Both the position numbers and the translations under genes were made by a program. A stretch of DNA of 64,000 nucleotides, taken from assembly GCA_022826005.1 (NCBI GenBank), contig JAJDVT010000043.1, forward strand, positions 25,071-89,070. The letters are read 5' to 3'. The notes beneath the pieces were generated by a model. That model was given only the letters and a program-made list of their open reading frames with translations. It did not search any database and was not told the DNA's origin. Shown here piece after piece: positions 44,328-51,817 of the stretch. Position 1 is the stretch's first letter. Every line of letters starts with the position of its first letter. Source of the DNA: Gemmatimonadota bacterium. Lineage in GTDB: Bacteria; Gemmatimonadota; Gemmatimonadetes; Longimicrobiales; Gaopeijiaceae.

Positions 44328-44711
44328 ATGCGTTACCTCGTCCTCTCCCTCCTCCTCGCTTTCTCTCTCCAGGGTTGCGCATCCACGGGCAGCGGCCCCG
44401 GCACCTCCCGAAACCTCATCACCCGCGCACAGATCGAAGAGTCTCAGGCGATCACGGCGTACGACGTCATCCGCGCGCTGCATCCCCAGTGGCTTCGGGC
44501 CCGGGGACAGACCGTGGGGCTGGCGAATGCGACGCCGGTAACCCCGACGGTTTTCATGGATGGCACCCGCATGGGTGAGCTGGACGTCCTGAACGCGTAC
44601 CAGGTGCGCGACATCGAGGAGATCCGCTATCTCGATCCGGGCCGGGCCGCGAGCCGGTACGGGATGGGGTATCCCAGGGGCATCATCGAGATCATCTCGC
44701 TGAGGCGATGA
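44328..44711 (+). CDS. Plug-domain lipoprotein, third plug-only protein
   Basis: A 127-residue lipoprotein: signal with lipobox-like SLQGC (about residues 13-17), a short linker, then a minimal TonB plug: TRAQIEESQAITAYDVIRAL, TVFMDGTRMGELDVLNAYQV, and VRDIEEIRYLDPGRAASRYGMGYPRG followed by the final strand. ATG at 44328 follows GGAGGACCCC. Its stop overlaps the DUF3179 start (ATGA). It lacks the carboxypeptidase-like domain of the other two plug-only proteins but keeps the same plug signature. Confidence 0.8.
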   Translation: MRYLVLSLLLAFSLQGCASTGSGPGTSRNLITRAQIEESQAITAYDVIRALHPQWLRARGQTVGLANATPVTPTVFMDGTRMGELDVLNAYQVRDIEEIRYLDPGRAASRYGMGYPRGIIEIISLRR

Positions 44712-45853
44712 CCGGCTTCTCCCCCGGACGGGCGGGACGCGCCGCCTTCTGCGCCATCGCGGGGGTCCTGAGCGCGTGCAACGTCTTCGACACGAGTTCG
44801 CCATTCGTCGACGAGGGGGGCGTCGCACCGTCCCTGCCGGATGACTCCTTCTGCAGCATTCCCCAGGAGTTCATCGTCTCCGGGGGCGTGGGCCGGGACG
44901 GCATCCCGGCACTCGTGAACCCGTCGCTGGTCTCGAGCGATCACGCCGAAGCCACCTATGTCCGCGAGGCCGACCGGGTGGTCGGGATCGAGGCGGACGG
45001 ACGGTTCATCGCGGTGCCGCACAACATCCTCTGGTGGCACGAGATCGTGAACTTCGACGACTTCGGGAGCCCGTTCGCGGTCACCTACTGTCCCCTCACC
45101 GGGTCGAGCATGGTCTTCGATCGTGCTTCCATCGATGGCGCCGACCTGGGGGTCTCGGGCCTCCTCTTCCACAACAATCTCATGATGTTCAACCGCCGCC
45201 CCGACGGGGTGGGAGAATCGCTCTTCCCGCAGATGATGCAGGGTGCGCGCTGCGGGCCGCTGGACGGACAGCCGCTCGAGCCGCGGCCCGCGATCGAAAT
45301 GCGCTGGAGGACCTGGAAGGACCTGCATCCCGAGACCCTGGTGGTTTCGGGCTTCCAGCCGCGGGGCCGGGACTATGAGAACTATCCCTACGCCGACTAC
45401 GAGGTGGTCGACAACCCCCAGACCCTGTTCCCGCACCCCGAGTTCGACACGCGCCGCCCTCCCAAGGAGCGTGTCCTGGGCATCCCGCGCGAGAACGGCT
45501 TCGGAATGGCGTTCCCCTTCATCGTGCTCGAGAGCCGGGGCGATGTGGTGGTGGTGCACGACGACGTGCAGGGCACGCGGCCGGTGGTGGTGTTCTGGTC
45601 CACCCGGGCCCAGGCGGCCATGGCCTACCACCCGAGGTCCGGCAGCCGGGATCTCACCTTCGAGGTGCTGGACGGCGGGTTCTTCGACGTGCAGACGGGC
45701 AGCAGGTGGAGCATCGAGGGTCGTGCGATCGCGGGGCCACTCGAGGGCGCCGCGCTTGCGCCGGTCGCGGACGCCTACGTGGCCTTCTGGTTCGCGTGGG
45801 CGACCTTCCACCCGAACACGGACGTTCTCTCCGGCCCGCTCCGGATCTCCTGA
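44708..45853 (+). CDS. DUF3179 domain protein
   Basis: A 381-residue lipoprotein-like protein (LSAC at about residues 21-24). The DUF3179 domain spans most of it: EADGRFIAVPHNILWWHEIVN, FAVTYCPLTGSSMVFDR, and LFHNNLMMFNR, with the late GTRPVVVFWSTRAQAAMAYHP. DUF3179 proteins are often secreted and linked to metal or sulphur redox chemistry; function is unproven. It is translationally coupled to the plug lipoprotein upstream. Confidence 0.9.
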   Translation: MTGFSPGRAGRAAFCAIAGVLSACNVFDTSSPFVDEGGVAPSLPDDSFCSIPQEFIVSGGVGRDGIPALVNPSLVSSDHAEATYVREADRVVGIEADGRFIAVPHNILWWHEIVNFDDFGSPFAVTYCPLTGSSMVFDRASIDGADLGVSGLLFHNNLMMFNRRPDGVGESLFPQMMQGARCGPLDGQPLEPRPAIEMRWRTWKDLHPETLVVSGFQPRGRDYENYPYADYEVVDNPQTLFPHPEFDTRRPPKERVLGIPRENGFGMAFPFIVLESRGDVVVVHDDVQGTRPVVVFWSTRAQAAMAYHPRSGSRDLTFEVLDGGFFDVQTGSRWSIEGRAIAGPLEGAALAPVADAYVAFWFAWATFHPNTDVLSGPLRIS

Positions 45854-45862
45854 ACGAGGAAA

Positions 45863-45893
45863 ACCGGCCGGCCCATTCCAGGCGCCGGCCGGT
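45863..45893. terminator. GC-rich hairpin after DUF3179, possible bidirectional terminator
   Basis: ACCGGCCGGC (45863-45872) and GCCGGCCGGT (45884-45893) form a perfect 10-bp stem with an 11-base loop, starting 10 bases after the stop. The plus side lacks a T-run; the minus side reads GGTTTTCC, so it may terminate on the minus strand as well. Confidence 0.55.
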
Positions 45894-46299
45894 CTCCCCT
45901 CACCCCCGGGGCCAACCCTGACGTTACGTCATGGTCAAGGGGGTTTGTATCTTGTTTGATTCTTGGACTTACGGGCTTCGGTGGCCGGATTCCCGCTATT
46001 CTGTTCCCGCCAAAAGCGGGATCAGACCGAAACTCTGCGGCGAGCTTCCAGTGCCTTCCGAAGCTGTCCTTCGTCGGCTCGCTGGTAACGCAGACCGCCA
46101 AAGCCTCGAATCACGGCAAGAAACCACGTAAGTCAAACTAGGACTGCACGATCCGCCATTCTTGCCGTTGCGAGGAAGCAGGTTCTATCAGGCCGCGTTG
46201 GCGGGTAATCCCGAATCGAATGGCGGGAATCCCCAGTATTGCGCGAGACCGTTTCGGGCACCAGAGGAGACCCAATGGACGTAAGCTGTACCCATACGT
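45894..46299. other. Gene-free region with REP-like hairpins at the island's left edge
   Basis: These 406 bases carry no convincing gene. A hairpin TCCCGCcaaaaGCGGGA (46005-46021) and nearby ATTCCCGC/GGCGGGAAT motifs (45989 and 46222) look like REP-type palindromes. Base composition is lower in GC than the genes around it. It marks the switch from chromosomal-looking genes to the defence/mobile region. Confidence 0.4.
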
Positions 46300-46848
46300 T
46301 CACGACCCCTTTGCGCTTCTTCGGCTGGCCTTCAGGAAATCGTCAATGAGCGCCATCAACTCGTGGATCGTCGCTGATCCGCCACCGATCAGCCCCGCCG
46401 TCAACACGACATCGGTGAAGTGGAACACGGCTTGCTGGAACGACGCGGTGGCACCGCCGGAATCGAAGAGCACTCCAAGAAGCCGCACTCCAGACAGAGA
46501 TACCATGATCCCGAGCGTCAAACCGAGGAGGAGTGCACGCTTCTGGGTGCCTGCCTTGTATTCCTGCAACTCGCTCTCGACCGCCGCCCTGTCACTCTCT
46601 GCCGCCGTTCGCGCTTTCTCCTCGATGCGCGATTTCCCGCCTTGCCGCCACGCCTTGATGAGAACCTCAAGCGAACGCTCCACGAACAGGGCGATGATGT
46701 AGAGGATGCCCAACTGGCCGAGTGCCCTCAGGAACAGATCATCACCAGTTGCTTCGACCGGTGTCAGGGAATCCCGGAGGAGGACGACGACGACGGCCAG
46801 CGCCAAACCGCAGAGGGACATCCAGACCCGTCCGACGTTGTGTTTCAT
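46300..46848 (-). CDS. Membrane protein of unknown function
   Basis: A 182-residue protein starting MKHNVGRVWM behind GGGAGG. About four hydrophobic helices: 9-25, 45-58, 104-126 and 147-160, separated by a charged helical loop with many Glu/Arg (KSRIEEKARTAAESDRAAVESEL). It ends in a basic tail. No family recognised. It is divergent from the helicase gene, so it may be island cargo. Confidence 0.65.
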   Translation of the reverse strand: MKHNVGRVWMSLCGLALAVVVVLLRDSLTPVEATGDDLFLRALGQLGILYIIALFVERSLEVLIKAWRQGGKSRIEEKARTAAESDRAAVESELQEYKAGTQKRALLLGLTLGIMVSLSGVRLLGVLFDSGGATASFQQAVFHFTDVVLTAGLIGGGSATIHELMALIDDFLKASRRSAKGS

Positions 46849-47225
46849 ACTGTGTGCCTCCCGATCATTCGGTCCTTGCGACAGCCGCGCCTGAGCGTGG
46901 TGCCCGTTCCGCGTCACTCCAAAACGTAGCAGCCCAGGGGCGGATCGATACAGGCATGGCTGCACTTGGCAATCCGAGAGCGCACCCTTCCGACGAATCC
47001 GGACCCCTATTCTGACTAGCCGATGAGGGGATTGCGCCACCCCGGGCGTGGCGAATCGCATCGTTCGTCCCCAACCCGCTCGGCTCGGCCTCGACCAACC
47101 AACCGGCGATCCGTGTCAGGCGCGCGACGTTAGACTACGTTGAGTCCGGGCGCGTGTAGTTACCGGCGCGCCCTCGAAGTCATGGATGAACCCAAACCTC
47201 CGGTCAGCAATCGGGAGAGCCGCTG
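46849..47225. other. Divergent intergenic region upstream of the defence operon
   Basis: The 377 bases hold no supported gene. They should carry promoters for the membrane protein (minus) and the helicase operon (plus). No clean -35/-10 pair was identified. Confidence 0.35.
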
Positions 47226-50200
47226 GTGGCAGACGATACTCAACTCCGCGAAGGCCAAGTCCTGACCGGTCCCTCGTTCAGCGAGCCGATGCTGGTGGAG
47301 ACGGTCCGGGAGAACGGGAGCGGCGTCTGGGTAGTCGGCATGGTCGGCCAGCGTTCCGAGCGGTTCCGCCGGGTGACGTTGACGGCTGACGACATCGCGG
47401 CGCTGAAGATCGCCGACTCGATGCTCTCGTATTCGGGAGACGGGCGACGCCTGCGCTTGGCCTTGCAGGCCTACGCGCTGGGCATCGCGTACGAGTTCGA
47501 TCCCTACTTCGGGCTCTCGATCTCGCGGGTGGATCCGTTGCCCCACCAGCTTGAGGCCGTATACGACCACCTGCTCAAGCTCCCGAGCGTGCGCTTCCTG
47601 CTCGCCGACGATGCCGGCGCGGGAAAAACGATCATGGCGGGGCTGCTGATCCGCGAACTGAAGCTCCGTGGATTGGTCGAGCGGATTCTCGTGGTCTGCC
47701 CCGCGAACCTGTCGTTCCAGTGGCAGCGGGAACTGAGGGAGAAGTTCCACGAGCGGTTTCTGGTCCTCAAGGGTGGCGACATCCGCGACCAGTTCGGCGT
47801 CAACCAGTGGATGGAGCGGAAGCGGGTCATCACGTCGCTCGACCTCGCAAAGCGCGAGGAGATCCTGCCGGGCTTACGTCAGGCGCATTGGGATCTGGTC
47901 GTCGTGGACGAGGCGCACCGGATGTCAGCGCGGGACGAGAGCCACAAGAGCCAGCGCTACCGGCTCGGGGAACTGCTCCGGGACACTTCGGACCACATGC
48001 TCCTCCTCACGGCCACCCCGCACAAGGGCGATCCTCACAACTTCACGCTCTTCCTTCAGTTGCTCGACCCTGACGCCTACGGCGACGTGAAGTCGATACG
48101 GGAGGCGATGGATCAACAGCGTGCTCCGTTCTACCTGAGGCGCACCAAGGAGGCGATGGTCTACTTCCCCAAGCGGGAGGCGGACGGCACTTGGACCGCG
48201 CAGCCTGTCTTCACGAAGCGCATCGCGCAGACGGCCGAGTTCGCCATCGACGGCGCGGAGTTCGAGCTTTACCGGGAGATCACGCGGTTCGTGAAGCGGC
48301 AGAGCCAACGCGCCGCCGATGAGAGCGACAATCCGCGCGCGCGGGCGGTCGGGTTCCTGATGTCCCTGTACCAGCGGCGGCTCGCTTCGAGCACCCATGC
48401 CATGAGGCGGTCACTGGAGAACCGGGGCAAGCGGCTTGAGGAGGGCCTGAAGCAGGCCCAAGCGCTTGTACGGACGCTCCCGCCCGATCTGCCCGACTGG
48501 GACGAACTCGACGAGTTCGAGGACGCCGAGCGCGAGCGTCTGGAGCGTATGCTGGAGGCGGTGACGCTGGCGGGCAACGCCGAGCACGTGCGCGAGGAAA
48601 TCGCCGAACTGCGGCAATTCGCCGAGCAGGCCAAGGCCGTCGAGCGCTCGGGTACCGAGGCAAAGCTCAAGCGGCTGCGGCGGATCATGGAGGCCGAGGG
48701 GTTCTTCGACCGACCGGATCAGCGGCTGCTCCTGTTCACTGAGTTCAAGGACACGCTCGACTACCTGATGGAGCGGCTGGCGGATTGGGGCTTCCGCGTG
48801 GGCTGCATCCACGGCGGGATGAAGCCTGGTTCCAGAGACGAGCCCGGCACCCGGCTACACGCCGAGCAGCAGTTCCGCGAGGGCGGGATTCAGGTTTTGG
48901 TGGCGACCGAGGCGGCGGGCGAGGGGATCAACCTCCAGTGCTGCCACATCCTCTTCAACTACGACATACCGTGGAACCCCAACCGCTTGGAGCAGCGGAT
49001 GGGGCGCATCCATCGCTATGGCCAGCAGCGCGACTGCCTGATCTTCAACTTCGTGGCGACGAACACGATCGAGGGCCGGGTGCTGCAACGGCTGTTGGAC
49101 AAGCTCCAAGAGATCCGCGACGCGCTCGACGACGACGCCGTGTTCAACGTGGTGGGAGAGGTTCTTCCCTCTGCGCGGGTCGAACGGGTGCTCCGGGACT
49201 ACTACGCTGGACGGCTCGGCGAGTCCGATCTTGAGGAGCGGATCCTCAGGGACGTGGACGAGGGCCACTTCCGGGCGATCTGCCAGACGGCGCTTGAGGG
49301 GCTGGCGGCCAAGAAGCTGAACCTCGACCTGCTCGTCGAGCGCCGCGCCCGCGCGAAGGAGCGTCGGGTTGTCCCGGAGACGATTTCGCGGTTCATGGGC
49401 GAGGCGGCCAAGGATGCGGCCCTTACCCTCAAGCCGGTGCGGAGGCTCCCCCACACCTTCCAACCGGGGAGGACGCCCATCGGGCTGAAGCGATACGAGC
49501 GCGACGAGGACTGGGGGCTCGCCGAACTCGCCGTCCGGTATCCCCGGCTGTCCACCGACCGCAAGACGGCGGAGGCGAACAACCTGGAGTGGGTGACGCC
49601 GGGCCACCCCCTGTTCGAGGCCCTGCGCCGGCACGGCTACGACTCGGGACAGGACGCCTTCGCGAAGGGAGCCTGCTTCCACTCGCTGGCCCACGACGAA
49701 CCGGCTCGGGTGGACTTCTACCGTGCGCGCGCGGTGGATGGCCTTGGCCGAGTCATTCACGAACGCCTGTTCGCCGTAGAGTTGCGGGCCGGAAGCACGC
49801 CGCGCCTTCGCGGCCGAGGCGTGCTCGCCGACATGACTCCCGCACCCATGCCGAACGGACTGCCTGCGGTGGCGCGGCTGCCCGAAGAGACCGCTTGGCT
49901 CAACGAGAACGCGCTTGTCCCCTTCGTGGAGGAGGTTCGGTCCGACCGACAGGCCGAGGTGGGCCGGGTCGCCGAACACGTCGATCTTTCGCTGACCGAG
50001 ATTCTACAGCGGCTCGACGAGGACATCGGCCGGGCCGCCGACGAAGTGGCTGGCGGGGCTGGCGGGGCCGAAGGCCGCTTGGCGCTGGCCGAGAGGCGGC
50101 ACGCGGAGGTGCTGACACGGCGCGAGCGGCGGCGCGAGGAGCTTGAGCGCCAGCGGGCGGTCACGCTCCAAGGCGTCGAGAGACTGGCGAGCGCAATGGT

Positions 50201-50663
50201 GCTGCCGCACCCCGAGGGCCATGTGCTTGATCACCGCCGACTGAGACCGCACCCCGAGACCGAAATGACAGCCATGCGGGTGGTGATGGAGTACGAGGCG
50301 GCGCAGGGACGAAAGGTCGAAGATGTCCACAGGGAGAATCTCGGCTACGACGTGACCAGCCGCGATCTCCACACCGGTGAGTCGCGGCTCATCGAGGTGA
50401 AGGGGCTTGCCGCGCCAAGCGGCAGCATCCTGCTGACGCCGAACGAGCGGCGCGTGGCCAAGGACCGCCGCGACTGCTATTGGCTGTACGTGGTGACGAA
50501 CTGCGCGAGCGCTCCCGAGTTGCAGGAGCCGATCCCGGATCCCGCCCGTTTCCCGTGGCACGAGGTGAGCAAGGTCCAGCACTACTGGATGGACGTGAAG
50601 GCGATGACCGGGCCAATGTCGGATTCGGGCCGGGACGATCCGGCCGGCGGCTCGACGGCATGA
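47226..50663 (+). CDS. SNF2-family helicase with C-terminal DUF3883
   Basis: A 1145-residue protein from GTG 47226, behind GGGAG. SNF2 motor: Walker A in LADDAGAGKTIMAGLLI (motif I), the DEAH box in VVVDEAHRMS, LLLTATPHKGD (motif III), then the second lobe with LLFTEFKDTLDYL, LVATEAAGEGINLQCC and WNPNRLEQRMGRIHRYGQQ (motifs V-VI). A charged helical segment precedes the C-terminal DUF3883 (about 1020-1110: GYDVTSRDLHTGESRLIEVKG), a domain found in defence-associated helicases. It begins an operon; its stop overlaps the DUF1016 start. Probable role: DNA translocation or remodelling during recognition of foreign DNA. Confidence 0.93.
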   Translation: MADDTQLREGQVLTGPSFSEPMLVETVRENGSGVWVVGMVGQRSERFRRVTLTADDIAALKIADSMLSYSGDGRRLRLALQAYALGIAYEFDPYFGLSISRVDPLPHQLEAVYDHLLKLPSVRFLLADDAGAGKTIMAGLLIRELKLRGLVERILVVCPANLSFQWQRELREKFHERFLVLKGGDIRDQFGVNQWMERKRVITSLDLAKREEILPGLRQAHWDLVVVDEAHRMSARDESHKSQRYRLGELLRDTSDHMLLLTATPHKGDPHNFTLFLQLLDPDAYGDVKSIREAMDQQRAPFYLRRTKEAMVYFPKREADGTWTAQPVFTKRIAQTAEFAIDGAEFELYREITRFVKRQSQRAADESDNPRARAVGFLMSLYQRRLASSTHAMRRSLENRGKRLEEGLKQAQALVRTLPPDLPDWDELDEFEDAERERLERMLEAVTLAGNAEHVREEIAELRQFAEQAKAVERSGTEAKLKRLRRIMEAEGFFDRPDQRLLLFTEFKDTLDYLMERLADWGFRVGCIHGGMKPGSRDEPGTRLHAEQQFREGGIQVLVATEAAGEGINLQCCHILFNYDIPWNPNRLEQRMGRIHRYGQQRDCLIFNFVATNTIEGRVLQRLLDKLQEIRDALDDDAVFNVVGEVLPSARVERVLRDYYAGRLGESDLEERILRDVDEGHFRAICQTALEGLAAKKLNLDLLVERRARAKERRVVPETISRFMGEAAKDAALTLKPVRRLPHTFQPGRTPIGLKRYERDEDWGLAELAVRYPRLSTDRKTAEANNLEWVTPGHPLFEALRRHGYDSGQDAFAKGACFHSLAHDEPARVDFYRARAVDGLGRVIHERLFAVELRAGSTPRLRGRGVLADMTPAPMPNGLPAVARLPEETAWLNENALVPFVEEVRSDRQAEVGRVAEHVDLSLTEILQRLDEDIGRAADEVAGGAGGAEGRLALAERRHAEVLTRRERRREELERQRAVTLQGVERLASAMVLPHPEGHVLDHRRLRPHPETEMTAMRVVMEYEAAQGRKVEDVHRENLGYDVTSRDLHTGESRLIEVKGLAAPSGSILLTPNERRVAKDRRDCYWLYVVTNCASAPELQEPIPDPARFPWHEVSKVQHYWMDVKAMTGPMSDSGRDDPAGGSTA

Positions 50664-51817
50664 GGAAGCCCGTGCCATCCACCGGGGAGACCGCGCGGTA
50701 CGAGGCGGTCTTCGGCGAGGTCTCCGAGATCGTTGAAGCCGCCCGGCGGTCGGCGGTCCGTTCCGTCAACGCCGTGATGACCGCCGCCTACTGGCTGATC
50801 GGAAAACACGTTGTCGAACTCGAACAGAAGGGACGGAGCCGCGCGGAGTACGGCCAGGAGACCGTTGGGCGACTCGCCACCGACCTCTCGGCCCGCTACG
50901 GCCGGGGCTTCTCGGTCCGCAACATCCGGCTCATGCGCGCGTTCTACCGCTCATGGCCAATTGTGCAGACACCGTCTGCCGAATTGCGAGACGAACAGAA
51001 TTGGCAGACACCGTCTGCCGAATCTCTGCTGGAGGCCCTCCGGTCACGGTTCCCGCTTCCGTGGTCCGCCTATGTTCGGCTGCTGTCGGTGCGGAACGAA
51101 CGCGCCCGCGCCTTCTACGAGGCCGAAGCGCTCCGGGGAGGCTGGACCGTCCGCCAACTCGACCGCCAGATCAACACCCAGTTCTACGAGCGGACCGCGC
51201 TATCGAGGAACAAGGCCGCCCTTCTGGCCGAGGGGGGAAGGGATCCTGGGGACGACGTTGTTCCCGAGGAGGAGATCAAGGACCCGTTCGTTCTCGAATT
51301 CCTCAACCTGAAGGACGAGTACTCCGAGAGCGATCTTGAAGAGGCGCTGACCCGCCACCTCGAAACCTTCCTTCTGGAGTTGGGAGGGGACTTCTGCTTC
51401 ATCGCACGGCAAAGGCGGCTGCGAGTCGGCGACGAGTGGTATCGCGTCGATCTTCTCTTCTTTCACCGCCGCCTTCGGTGCCTCGTGGTCATCGACCTGA
51501 AGATCGGCAAGTTCACGCATGCCGACGCCGGGCAGATGCACCTCTACCTCAACTACGCGCGGGAACACTGGGTCCGCCAGGACGAGAACCCCCCGGTCGG
51601 GCTGATCCTCTGCGCCCAGAAGGATGAAGCCGTCGCGCGGTATGCGCTGGAAGGCCTGCCGAACAAGGTCATGGCCGCCGAGTACCGGACCACGCTGCCC
51701 GACGAGGATCTCCTCGCTTCGGAGATCGAACGCACGCGCACCATGCTCGTCCAAGGTGCGGCCCCCAACGCTCCGGATGGCGGGTCCTCGACGTCCGAAG
51801 CGGAACCGCCCTCATGA
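50660..51817 (+). CDS. DUF1016/YhcG-type PDDEXK nuclease
   Basis: A 385-residue protein. The N-terminal DUF1016_N helical domain (about 15-150: AAYWLIGKHVVELEQKGRSRAEYG, RGFSVRNIRLMRAFY) is followed by the PDDEXK nuclease domain (about 180-350) with RVDLLFFHRRLRCLVVIDLK, giving the D-(D/E)xK-type site. YhcG-family nucleases occur in restriction and defence islands. Both ends overlap neighbours by ATGA. It contains a 20-base direct repeat encoding QTPSAE twice. Confidence 0.9.
   Translation: MRKPVPSTGETARYEAVFGEVSEIVEAARRSAVRSVNAVMTAAYWLIGKHVVELEQKGRSRAEYGQETVGRLATDLSARYGRGFSVRNIRLMRAFYRSWPIVQTPSAELRDEQNWQTPSAESLLEALRSRFPLPWSAYVRLLSVRNERARAFYEAEALRGGWTVRQLDRQINTQFYERTALSRNKAALLAEGGRDPGDDVVPEEEIKDPFVLEFLNLKDEYSESDLEEALTRHLETFLLELGGDFCFIARQRRLRVGDEWYRVDLLFFHRRLRCLVVIDLKIGKFTHADAGQMHLYLNYAREHWVRQDENPPVGLILCAQKDEAVARYALEGLPNKVMAAEYRTTLPDEDLLASEIERTRTMLVQGAAPNAPDGGSSTSEAEPPS
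50965..51023. repeat. 20-base direct repeat, partly palindromic, inside the nuclease gene
   Basis: GCAGACACCGTCTGCCGAAT occurs at 50965-50984 and again at 51004-51023, in frame, 39 bases apart (13 codons). Each copy contains GCAGAC-acc-GTCTGC, a hairpin. The encoded unit is QTPSAE. DUF1016 proteins often show such QTxSA repeats. Confidence 0.85.

Noticed and set aside
45775..46101. Minus-strand 108-codon open frame in the REP-like region
   Set aside because: It overlaps the end of DUF3179 and the terminator hairpin and reads through palindromes; no start site or family.
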